Source: Anolis sagrei (lineage: Eukaryota > Chordata > Lepidosauria > Squamata > Anolidae). Taken from it: a stretch of DNA of 64,000 nucleotides. Below the pieces are notes generated by a model. It was not told the origin of the DNA and did no database searches. It worked only from the letters and a program-made list of their open reading frames with translations. Made by a program: the position numbers and the translations under genes. The stretch's first letter is position 1, and each line of letters begins with the position of its first letter. Where the stretch lies: contig NC_090023.1 in NCBI RefSeq assembly GCF_037176765.1, positions 176,020,006-176,084,005 of the forward strand, given 5' to 3'. Of this stretch, positions 1 to 11,834 are shown in pieces.

Positions 1-618
1 GCTTTCTTGTGAGTTGTTAAACTTTTGTGCTTTATATCACATGCTTGAGACACTCCGGTAAGCAACAAAGTAACAAAGTTTATTTATAGCTTCTGGTTCC
101 AATGCTTTATGGTTACATTTGCGTTTTGTTACAGTCTCGAGTCTTACATTCAGTATCATTCACTCAGTTGACTTTTCTTATGAAACCCTCACTATCTCAC
201 ATCAACAAATATGTTACTTTCTTCATATACCCTTGGCTGAACTATTTTCTGACTTAGGCCACACTGACGCCTTCTTATTTTTCCTTAAACCTTGAGCTCT
301 ATTTTCCCGATTGCTTCTCTCTAACTGAGTTTTCTAACTGCTCCCCACTTCTCTTTTTTAACTGACAAACTCTAACTGCTTCTTTCAAACTTGACTCCAC
401 CCCTTTAGAATGTTCAGTTCTGTAACTGCCATTCTAGCTCAGCGGCCTTTTCAAATTCTGGCATAGTCTCATCTGCATACGACCAATCGGCTTCACATAT
501 GCAAATTAATCCTGCCTTCACTGTTGCTATCCTATTTGAGCCAATTCTTCCCTATCAGCCATATTGTAACCTAGAGCTACACACCAAAAATACAACATAG
601 ATCATAAAATTCACTACA
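1..618 (-). mobile_element. LTR fragment, retrovirus-like fossil
   Basis: Read on the minus strand, this stretch starts with TG at 618 and carries a CCAAT-type box, then a TATA/AATAAA cluster (AGCTATAAATAAAC, about 82-95) near its far end. That order is what an LTR shows (U3, then R). The other end is cut by the window edge. No coding part is visible. Family not assigned; an old solo LTR or LTR end is the likeliest reading. Confidence 0.4.
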
Positions 619-1578
619 GGGGCACCACAGTTTAACAAATTTCTTTTGAAATCAGATTTGGGTGTATCTTTTGATTATAGTGTCCTCTGTTTAAAATGAT
701 ATGGTTGTGTTATAAAATGTTCAAATATAGCTTTCATCTTAAGCAGAAAACAATAGCGTTAAGGTCTGTAGGATTAAACCTGTATGGTGAAGATCCTTTT
801 TTGGAGGTGAACCTCTACTGGCTTATCCTAACGGCACATGCAAAGATTTTGTGATCCTGGGAACTATCCAATGCAGATTGTCAGACTTCACTTCTCTTTG
901 TTTTTATTGCAGGGAAACTTCATCTCATGGGTGCTACGCAGCTTCAGTGACAGCACAGTTAGGGAGTCCAGTTCATTTCATTTATATGTTAATTAACCCA
1001 CCTTTCTCTTGGCGTTGCCAGAGTTTAGGGCAAAAGGTTACATTGCCCAGTCTTGTTCCTAGCTCTTGCTCCTAATCCTGATATTTTTAAGATCTTAAGA
1101 GGATTGTAAAGTATCTCACAGTCTGGGGTTGGAGATATTCTCAGTTTATCAAGACCTGAGCTGCTGCTCTTATTGTCTTCTAAATGTGAAATATGTCAGA
1201 CTAATTTACCTTTCTTTACATAAAGAAATGAACTTGGTGTTTTGTATATTCATTAGAACAGATACAGCCATACAGAAAGTAATATGAGAAGTATATTAAC
1301 AAGGATTTTTTCTTTCCTTCTCAAAATTTGGTACTTGTTTTATATATTAGAAGTGCTCTAAAATAGCTTTATATCCCAGTTTAAGCATAAACTATTTTGT
1401 AGTACGAATACCCTATGAGCTGATATCAGGTGACATGGGGTACATCTATAACTGTAGAATTAATGCAGTTTGACATCAGTTTAACTGCCATGTCTCAGTG
1501 TTCTGGATTTCTGGGCATTATTGTTTTAGAGTTAGAAAGCAACTGTTCTCGGACTCTGAGTCATATGTACCCATAGAC

Positions 1579-1685
1579 CAGTGGTTCTCAACCTGTGGGT
1601 CCCCAGATGTTTTGGCCTTCAACTTCCAGAAATCCTAACACCTGGTAAACTGGCTGGGAATTTCTAGGAGTTGTAGGCCAAAAAT
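1579..1685 (+). mobile_element. hAT-type MITE, left half
   Basis: Starts CAGTGGTTCTCAACCTGTGG, the terminus shared by the copies at 12.1, 17.2, 49.9 and 50.45 kb. The copy stops after the second arm begins, next to the LTR-like block, and the closing terminal repeat is missing. Confidence 0.75.
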
Positions 1686-1691
1686 GTTGAT

Positions 1692-2025
1692 TGTTGGTTG
1701 ATGAGGCGATAAAACCGCTCCGACACACAGCCATAAAGCAATAAACCAATTAGCTTTATTTACAGACTATATACATAGCAGAGTTGCATGGTAGCGTCTG
1801 CCTGCGCAAAAGACAACTCAGTAATGGCTACTCTTCTTCTTCACACTCAGTAGAACACGCCTACTTACATTCCATACAAGGCATCATACGTCACATACAG
1901 GAAGAAGGAACTAACACACACAAATATACTTTTCTAGGATTCATACATAACTCAGTGGTTCCTTAACACTATTGCTGAACCTTATTACATACAAAGCTCT
2001 CTTGTGAGGCTCAACCATCCCATCA
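1692..2025 (-). mobile_element. Solo-LTR-like fossil
   Basis: About 334 bp bounded by TG...CA on the minus strand (TGATGGGATGG at 2025, ATCAACCAACA at 1692). It holds an AATAAA signal about 70 bp before its 3' end followed by a T-rich stretch, as in an LTR R/U5 boundary. No matching target-site repeat was seen and there is no internal region. Family unknown. Confidence 0.35.
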
Positions 2026-3008
2026 GAAGTTTAGCTTTGAAAACATTTTTAAGTAAACTAAATAGTAACTCAACAGTTGGCCATCATTGCATGAAATGTT
2101 CTACAAATATATATTATTCTCTCATGTGAGTGTAGTAGTCCATATTCATAATTTGAATGCTTAAGGATAGATTACAGTAGTGTAGTTGAACTATGGTTCC
2201 CCTAGCAAAAAAAAGTCCGATCTGTGTCTCATTGACTTCAGAGGGACTTACTTTCAAGTCAATTTACATAAGATTGTCGCCTTAGTCTGTAACTCTAGAC
2301 CCCTTTGCTCTAGAGTTTAAAGCAGTGAAACACATAACATCTTTGCCCATTACTGAAAGCAATACCATAGTTTTTTGTTTTTTTGAGTTTTTGTCTATGT
2401 TTATTGGTGTTGATATGGTGGAAAGGGCAGTCAGAAGCTGGATCATACTATAGTTTAGAAGAGTTACTATTTGGACTAAAACTGCAAGAATCCTCCCGTT
2501 TGGTACAACTAATAGCCATGTTGTAACCCTGGAAATTATAATTTAAGAGTGTTCTGGGGAAAATGATTAATTTTAGTAGGACTTTCAGCATTCAAGACTG
2601 CTTTTTATTATGTGTTTATATTAGCAACTGCGGTTTGGAGTTTCCACATACTTTTGAGTTTGTTTTGGGATTTTCCCACAGTGAAACTGGTTCTGTTAAA
2701 GGCCACCTTTTGTATTTTTCTCAAAGTAATGATCACCCTCCTCTGCCCCAATATATCACCTTGTTGAAAGCATTGCTTCCAACATATACTATTTTTGTTG
2801 GGAGATATTCAACTTGAATGTAAAGTTCTCTGCTACTTCCCCTTCTTTAAGGTCTATTATCCAAAGAATTACAAAAGATAACCATTGCTTACCAAGTAGG
2901 AAAATTATAAACTGTATAAGTTCATTACACAGATGTTCGCTTCTAATTTTGTCGTGTTGTGCTCTATAGAATTAAGTATATACCTTTCTGGTTTCTTATT
3001 CTTTTCAG

Positions 3009-3062
3009 GATGTATTCAACATGGTTGTGGAAATACCTCGATGGACTAATGCTAAGATGGAG
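3009..3062 (+). CDS. PPA1: PPA1 exon (residues about 42-59)
   Basis: Encodes [18 protein letters not shown] in 18 whole codons. A T-rich tract and CTTTTCAG precede it; GTAATT follows. The EIPRW segment is strongly conserved in the family. Confidence 0.95.
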
Positions 3063-3170
3063 GTAATTTCTTGATGAGAATTAAAATCTATAAGTTACGG
3101 CTTGGATGCCTTAACTTCATCTTTGTTGAAACCAATGTATCAGTTTTGGTTTGGGTTGTCAAGTATAGAA

Positions 3171-3203
<33 letters not shown>

Positions 3204-6200
3204 TTTCATTTATATTCTGCTCTATCTCCCTGAGGGGATTCAGAGCAAATTACAGACTACATATGTGGCAAACAGTCTATGCCATTATACAATTAACAAA
3301 GACAGATATTACACAGACAGAGGCAAGGCTTTCCTCTGGAGGCTGTGCTCGACTCAGCCATGGGGAGGCACTGTTGTTCCATTTTTCCATGTTGAGGAGC
3401 TCATTGTCCGTGGACACCTTCCTGATCTAAATTGCCAGGGGCGCCTTTTACCTCCCCGCAAAGGTGATACCTGTTTATCTACTCAGATTGCTGTTTTCGA
3501 ACTGCTAGATAAGCAGATGCTAGGGCTGATGGCAGGAGCTCACCTAGACCCACAGCTTGAACTGCCAACCTTCTGGTTGGCAAGATTTTCTGTAGCTGAC
3601 GATGTAACTTGCTGTGCTAACCTTAGCCTCTATAAGTGTTCTAAAGCTGTAATTCTGTAGATATTTACTTTGGAGAAGTCAAATCCAGATAGATTTTTTT
3701 CTATGGAAATATCAATTTGAAGCATCTCTAAACAAAATAACATTTTAGGGTTGTGTTTTTTTTTTTTACTAAGCTAAATGAATTCTGTTTTTAGATTGCA
3801 ACCAAAGATCCTCTAAATCCGATTAAACAAGATGTGAAGAAAGGAAAGCTGCGTTACGTTGCTAATGTGTTCCCTCACAAGGGATATATCTGGAATTATG
3901 GTGCTATTCCACAGGTATTTTACTATATTCTGCTTTTTTTGCTTGTTTGTTTCTTATGGATTCTAGAAGCAACAGTCAAGAACACTAAAGAGGAGGAAAA
4001 ACATTTGTTTAGAAATAGCATCTGTGTTCAACTGTTCACAATTTTTTGGGGTAAAAATGAAAAATGAAAGTACTGCATATGCTATCAATAAGAAAGCTTC
4101 ATATGATACAGCCAAAACAGTGGCTTTACGGGACACAACTCATATAATAATAGCATTGTCGTAAAATTATGTAGAATCTTCCTAAAGTTAATGCAGGTTA
4201 AAGTGAGCAAAAGATAACTATTGACAAAAATTTAGGTAACATTGTATTTTGGGAAACTAATTTAGCTGTCATCAAAAAAAAGAAGAAAAACTTGTCTGTG
4301 GAAGCTGTGATGGTAGTAGACATGTATGTTGGAAATAGCAACCTTCTACAAGCCTCCTATACTAGTTATTTGTTATGTATATAATTCAGATTGCTTACTA
4401 CATTGTTTATTTTGATACACAGTTTTCCCTTAACTTTATGTTGTTTAGCAAATACTACTTATTTTTGGTCTCTTGAGATCATGGTTTAAAAGCAATATAT
4501 TTATGGAAGAGTAGATGTTTTGGGGCAATGGAAATAACACTTCTGAAATTCTGCTATATATTTTGTGCATTGGCATATATTTGTTCCTAACAGTCCAGAG
4601 AGATAACCAGGTATATCAGTCTAACAATTGAGAAACCTAATCAGTTGGTGTTGGGATTATTAATCTTGGTTCTTTAGCATTGTCTCCAAACGTGTATTTT
4701 AACTCAAAGTCTCTGCCATCACAACACCTTTGTAAAACCTGCTTTTTCCTTGTGCATTTCTCTCAATCACACTCACATCCAAGCTTGTATCTTTTGTAGT
4801 CCCAGCTGAGCAGAGACAGACAGTGTGAGGAAAGGACAGGCTGTGATAATGAATATGAAAACGTTCTTTGCCAGGTTTTTAATAACCATGCCTTTGACCC
4901 GGAAGGAAGTTAGGTCAGTTTCTATTAAAGCAGTCGTAAACTGCAGCTTCCTGCTGGGAAGTATTATCAACACATCCGTATTTCTTTGTAAAAGAAAAAA
5001 AGTCTTTTGTTAAAGAGGCTTAAGGGCTACTCTTGTGAATTTATATTCATGTCGACATGGCATCAAGAATAAGTGCATATCAAAATAGGATGAGTATTTC
5101 CCTACAGGATTCCTATGCAGAAAGACGTGCTTTATGTATAAGAGATGCATTGGTACCTGGCACAAATTGTCACATATATTCCGCTAGAAAGACCAGACGA
5201 TCTCCTTCAGTTCTTCTGCTTTTCAGAGACTTGAGAATAAGCCGTAGTCTGACTTGCTGTTCGTAGCTTTAAGTCTACTTATTTCAATATTTATCTTAAC
5301 TCTGTGCAAAGAATAAAGAGTATTTTGTTCTTTTTTAGACTTGGGAAGATCCAGCACATAAAGATGAAAACACTGGCTGTTGTGGAGATAACGATCCCAT
5401 TGATGTCTGTGAAATTGGAAGCAAGGTAGCAAAATAATTTTTGAGGTAGAATATGTGTGTTGTAATGTTACCCAAGTCTGTGAACTTCACTGCTGTGTGC
5501 ATTTTATTTAATTTACTTATTTTGAGTATTTTTACCTCGCCCTTCTCAACACCCTGGGGGAGACTTAAGGCAGCTTCCAGCTGGCAACAATTTGATTATT
5601 CCATATCTACATAATAAAATACAAAACAGAAACAATTATGTATACTGTATATACTCAAGTATAAGCCTAGTTTTTCAGCCCCTTTTTTAGGCTGAAAAAG
5701 TTCTCCTCGGCTTATACTCGAGTCAAGGTTATTTATTATTTTACTCTGTTATTAGTATTATTTTTATTTCATGTATTATTTTACTCTCTTTATTATTATT
5801 ATTACATTTACAGTATTTTACCCTATTATTATTATTATTACATTTATTATTTTACACTATTTATTATTATTATTACATTTATTATTTTATTTTATTATTA
5901 TTGCATTTATTATTTTACTCTATTACATTTATTATTCTCTGTTATTACTGTTATTATTGCATTTCCACTATTTTACTTTATTATTATTATATTTAATATT
6001 TTACTCTATTATTGGAAGGATACGTAAGATTACATTGAAGATATGTAATGATTTAACCAGAGTTGGGCAGTCTTATCTCAAATTACAGTTTTATGTAAAT
6101 ATTAAAAAACATTTCACCTCCTGATGCCTCAATTAATGTAATTTTATTGGTATCTATTTTTATTTTGAAATTTACCTGTAGTGGCTGCATTTCCCACCCT

Positions 6201-9200
6201 CAGCTTATACTTGAGTCAATATGTTTTCCCATTTTTGTGGTAAAATTAGGTGCCTCTGCTTATATTTGGGTCGGCTTATACTCAAGTATATACGGTAGTT
6301 AAAAACATTAAGTCAATACAATTAAAATCTACTAAAATATACCAGTCTGGTGGCTGCTATCTACCCAAATTCTGTAGTTGGAGACTCATCAAGCTTATTC
6401 ATAGTCCATTACCATAGCAATTGTCATCATAGTCATTTTCATAGTCCATATAATTACCCAAAGGTCTGGTCCCACATTCACTTTATTAAAGGTGAGGTGG
6501 GATGAAGACAGCCCAATTTCCCCAGAGAGTGAATTCCACAGGTGGGGGGCCACCACTGAGAAGGCCCTGCCCCTCATCCCCGCCAAGCATATTTGTGATA
6601 GAGATCGGGGCTGAGAGCAGGGCCTCCCCAGAAGATCTTAAGCTCTTAGGTGGGACGTAGAAGGAGATACGTTTGGACAGTTACACTGGTCCGGAACTGT
6701 TTAGGATTGTATAGGTCAAGACCAGCACATTGAATTGTGCTCAGAACTGGATCGGCAGCCAGTGGAGCTGACATAGCAGCGGGGTAATACGCTCCCTATA
6801 TGACGCCCCAATGAGTAGTCTAGGTAAAGGTAGTCCCCTGACATTAAGTCCAGTCATGTCTGACTCTGGGGTGTGGGGCTCATCTCCATTTCTAAGCCGA
6901 AGAGCCAGCGTTGTCCATAGACACCTCCAAGGTCATGTGGCCGGCATGACTGCATGGAGCGCCGTTACCTTCCCGCTGGAGTGGTACCTATTGATCTACT
7001 CACATTTGCATGTTTTCGAACTGCTAGGTTGGCAGAAGCTAGGGCTGACAGCGAAGCTCACCCCGCTCCCCGGAATCGAACCTGCGACCTTTCGATCAAC
7101 AAGCTCAGCAGCTCAGTGCTTTAACCCACTGTGCCACTGGGGGCTGCTGCCCATTGGACTAGTTGCAGTTTCCGAACAGTCTTCAAAGGCAACCCCCATG
7201 TAGAGCGCGTTGCAGTAATCAGAGTGTCATGTAGATTTGGACTTTCTAAAGACTAAATACAAAGTTTTTTATAATTGGGTTGCTGTGATTTTTCTAAGCT
7301 GTATGGCCATGTTCCAGAAGCATTATCTCCTAACGTTTCTATGGCCAGCATCCTCAGAGGTGGTGAGGTCTGTTGGAAACTAGGCAAATGTGGAATGTCC
7401 AGGGTGGGAGAAAGAACTCTTGTCCTATAAAGCTCTATACGGTTCTGGCCCAGCTTACTTGTCTGAACACATCCACCCCTACATCCCACCTCGTAATCTA
7501 AGATCATCCGGGGAGGCCCTGCTCTCGCTCCCGTCAACAGCACAGATGCTCCTGGTGGGGACAAGAGACAGGGCCTTCTCGGCTGTGGCCCCCCGCGTAT
7601 GGAACACACTCCCAAATGAGGTAAGATCCTCCCTCCTGGCTTTTAGAAAAAATTAAAATAATGGTTTTGGGACCAGGCCTACAGGCAGTAGAAGTAAATG
7701 TATGCAGCATTTCGGAAAGACAATGACTGGAATGGCGATTTGACGGATTTGTTTTATTGTTTTAATGATTGTTTTATTGCTCATGGATGCATTTTTAAAT
7801 TTAATTTATGTCTAATTGTAGTGTATAATTGTAATTGTTTGTACTGGCATTGAATTTTTGCCATGACTTGCGTGTAAACAGCTTTGAGTCCCCCTCGGGA
7901 TGAGAAAAGCGGTATACAAATATTGTAAGTAAATAAATAAGTAAATAAATAAATAAAATCAATTGTCTGTCTGAATGTTGCAATTGGCCACCTTGATTAG
8001 CATTGAATGGCCTTGCAGCTTCAAAGCCTAGCTGCTTCCTGCCTGAAAGTCCTTTGTTGGGAAATGTTAGCTGGCCCTGATTGTTTACTGTCTGAAATAC
8101 CCCTGTTATAGTAATTCGGTATCTATAACATGAAACCCTCACAATTCCATTCAAAACCAATGGTAAGTAGCTTATCTATATATATAAAAATGCCTTGTGC
8201 ATAATGAATACCTTATAAACAAAAGAACTAATGAACAAAATCACACCAAATTTGGCAACAAAACGTCTCACAACACAAGGAGTAACCATCACTCAAAAAA
8301 TTATGGTTTTGTCATTTGGGAGTTGTAGTTACTGGGATTTATAGTTTACCTACAATCAAAGAGCATTCTGAACTCCATCAACGATGGAATTGAACCAAAC
8401 TTGGCACTCAGAACTTCCATGACCAACAGAAAGTACCGGAAGTGTTTGGTGGACATTGACCTTGAGTTTGCGAGTTATAGTTCACCTACATCCAGAGAGC
8501 ACTGTGGACTCAAACAATGATGGATCTGGACCAAACTTATCATGAATACTCAATATGCCCAGATTTGAACACTGGTGGAGATTGGGGGAAATAGACCTTG
8601 ACATTTGGGAGTTGTAGTCACTGGGATTAACAGTTCACCTACAATCAAAGAGCATTCTGAACCCCACGAATGACAGAATCGGGGCAAACTTCCCACACAG
8701 AACCTCCATGACCAACAGAAAATACTTAAGGCCATCCGATCCAACTCCCTTCATCAGGGCAAGAAAACATAATCAAAGTCCATCCAGCCATAGAGAGAGA
8801 GAGAGAGAGATATATATGATTCACACACAGAGAAATTTAGTATCATAGATTTGAAAGAGACCCTTAAAGAAGGACAATGATATGTTGCATGTTCCAGGGT
8901 AGGCAAACCAGACACTCTCCACATCAACACTGACAAAGAAACAGCAAGAAATGCTGTTTACCCACAAACATAAAGAAATTACATATATTAGAAACCAACA
9001 CTTTCTCATTACTTTATTTTCCAGATCAACGTACTGGGCCACAGCAACGCATGGCAGGGGACAGCTAGTTCTTTATGTGCAGCTGATTGACTGCCATCTG
9101 TGTTCTAGCTCCTATGCTGAATGCATAGTATTTAGGCCTGGAAAATAGGAGGGAGGATAGTTATAGTCTATGACTGTAAACCTGAATGCGGCCATAAAAG

Positions 9201-10584
9201 AGCTTGATACCGTGGACTATGTAACGATCATAAAAAGATATTGTTATAAGCATTCGTAGCTGCAGTTCTAAAAGTTTGCATACTGTACAGTTTGCATACT
9301 GATGAAATATGAAATCTTCACTTCTTTCCAGAAACTCTTTGACTGTTGTATATTGTTAATAGCTTAGGCAGAATAGCAGTTTAACCATCGTGTTGAATAG
9401 TCAGTAGTCACCGTTGGACACCACAATAAGCTATTGTGTGGGTGAAGGTTAGCAAATCATTCCTTTTGCAGATGGGAGTGATTGAAGAAGTCACAGAACA
9501 ACGTATGTCCATGGTTTATTTGTTTTGTGAATTCTGCCCCCTGCCTTGTCTCTTTTCAAGACTGAGTAGTAATCCTTGTGTCGATATATTTCATTGGTTT
9601 GTCTGATAAGAGATATGTAGAGTGCCGGGTTTCGATGTCAAAACAGACAAATCTGACTTACCAAGATATCTAAACCAGGTGGTAATTTTAAGCCTAGCTT
9701 ATTAGAACTGATATTATTATTATAACTGGCTTGCATTCACAAAGCATTTCTATTCAAACAGGTATGCAGCAGAGGAGAAATAATTCAAGTGAAAGTCCTA
9801 GGCACATTGGCACTAATTGACGAGGGTGAAACAGACTGGAAGATTATTGCAATTAATGTTGAAGATCCTGATGCTGCTAAATTTAACAGTAAGTAACACC
9901 TAAGTAAGGAGGTATGTGTCTTTAAGTCTTGCTTCTCCCTTTTATTAAGATTCCCAGGATGGTAAAATTCAGTTGGTGTGAAGTAGAGCTGACATAATGT
10001 GATTTACGTAATATTGCGGGACATTGCTAGCATGACCCTTGTGAAGGAGCAATTCTTTAAACTCGACTTAGCCTACCTTAAGTGCACAAGTTAACTAAGT
10101 CTTGAGCAAAGCAACACTTCCTTTAGATTATTTGTGTCACTGGTAATGGTACAGACAGAGAGAGCTTCGGGCCAAGTGTTTTGATTAGAGTTGTTGGAAA
10201 GGCGACCATTTAATTCCAGAAACCAGAGCAGTGGCTGTTCTTGCTCACTAAAGCAAATGCTAGGATTTTTCAACGTAAAGATGGCTTATGATGTGGAAAT
10301 CGTCTACCAAAAAACCCAGGAAAGTGTTGACTTTTTAGAGATATGGCCTGGGGCTAACTGCAGACGCCTCAATGGTCGCAGATCATGGATATGGGTTGGA
10401 GGACCACCAGGTCATGACATCTGCATATTAGGTGGTGCTTTCCTTATAAAATCTGTGTATTTTAATACGTATTTTATAGAAATTCATATATTTATAGAAT
10501 TTTAATAATGTTTTTGTGTTTTAATTATGCTATATATATTATATGTCTTGCCCACCTCAAGCCACTAGAAGAGGTGGGTAAGAC

Positions 10585-10634
<50 letters not shown>

Positions 10635-11801
10635 TATAAATAAAAATGTAATGTTCGTTTGTGGGATTAACATAACTCAAACCACTGGACGAATTGACAT
10701 CCAATTTGGACACAATACATCAACTAAACCAATGTATGTCCTTCACTCAAAAAGACCAAAAAAAAATTAACCAGAAAGAACTTAAAACCCCCCAAAACAT
10801 GTGCAAATATCCCCTGCCCCCCACGCGAAGGAAAACAATGCACCAACTATCAGTTGCAAGCTGGCAATCCCTGCTGGCACCGAGAGACGCTTAGCCATGG
10901 GTTCAGGCTGCAGCTCAGACACACAGTAGGACGGATGCAGTTTGGCCCCACTTTTAACTCAATGTGATGGGGTCCTGGGAGCTGTACTTTCATGCGGCCT
11001 TGCTGAAGCCATCTTTGCCGAGGAGGACTGGTGCCCCGCCAAACTACAGATCCCAGAATCTCACAGCATTGAGCCGTGTTTTTGGTCCTGCCCTTCTCTG
11101 CCACGCCGGGACCTCACGTGGGCCCTCCTAACCTCCCTCCCCGTCTCTGTCCTCTGTTGGCCTCACCAAACAGGGACCCCTCCTCCTTTCTTTTCTCTGG
11201 TGAGGCGGGCAAGTGGCTGCTCCACGCGAGCACCATTCGTCAGACTTTGTCTTCTCTTGAAGGGAGCTTTGCAGCCCACAGCCTTGCTGGGCCCAGCAGG
11301 GGCGGGAAGCATTTTTCTAGGTGGGCCTTGCTCACCTAGCACTGGCCCCTTCTTTCTGCTGCAGCCGCAGGGCGCCTTTCATGTTACCCCGCCTTCGTGC
11401 CCTACCGGCAAACAGGCAGGAAGGCACCCCACAGCCATGGCAGAAAGAAGAAGGGGCTGTGCTGGGTAAGCGAGGCCTCCTTCGAAAAGCACAGCCCGCC
11501 TGCCCTGTGCCCAGCCCAGCAAGGCTGAGGGCTGCGAGGCTCCCTTCCTGCCGGTGCCCAGGCAAAAGGTAGAGAAGGGAAAGAGGGAGAGAAGAAAGGA
11601 GAGAAAGAAAGAAAGGGGGTGGGAAAGAAAGTAGGAAAGAGAGGATGGAAGCAAAGAGCAAAGGAACGAAGAGAAGGAAGAAAAGAGAGAAGGAAAGGAC
11701 AAAAGGAAGGAACGAAGGAAAGAGGGAGATAAGGAAGAAAGGTGAGAGAAAAAGAGGGAGGGAAGGTTGGCCACTGCAATGCGTGGCGGGTATAGCTAGC
11801 G

Positions 11802-11834
<33 letters not shown>

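Larger units (their letters stand above)
619..3008 (+). other. PPA1: PPA1 upstream intron
   Basis: Non-coding sequence before the first visible PPA1 exon. Apart from a MITE half near 1.6 kb and an LTR-like block at 1.7-2.0 kb, I see no exon, RNA gene or repeat I can name. I looked for the exon encoding PPA1 residues before 42 and did not find it, so exons 1-2 should lie to the left. Confidence 0.6.

Noticed and set aside
851-1075. Missing upstream PPA1 exon after the TTTTTATTGCAG at about 901-912
   Set aside because: The sequence after this acceptor-like site does not match the expected residues (EYRVFLKNEKGQYISPF); no coding similarity.
5771-6124. 117-codon Ile/Leu/Phe/Tyr frame resembling a membrane protein
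   Set aside because: Translation of ATT-rich simple repeats inside a TIR element.
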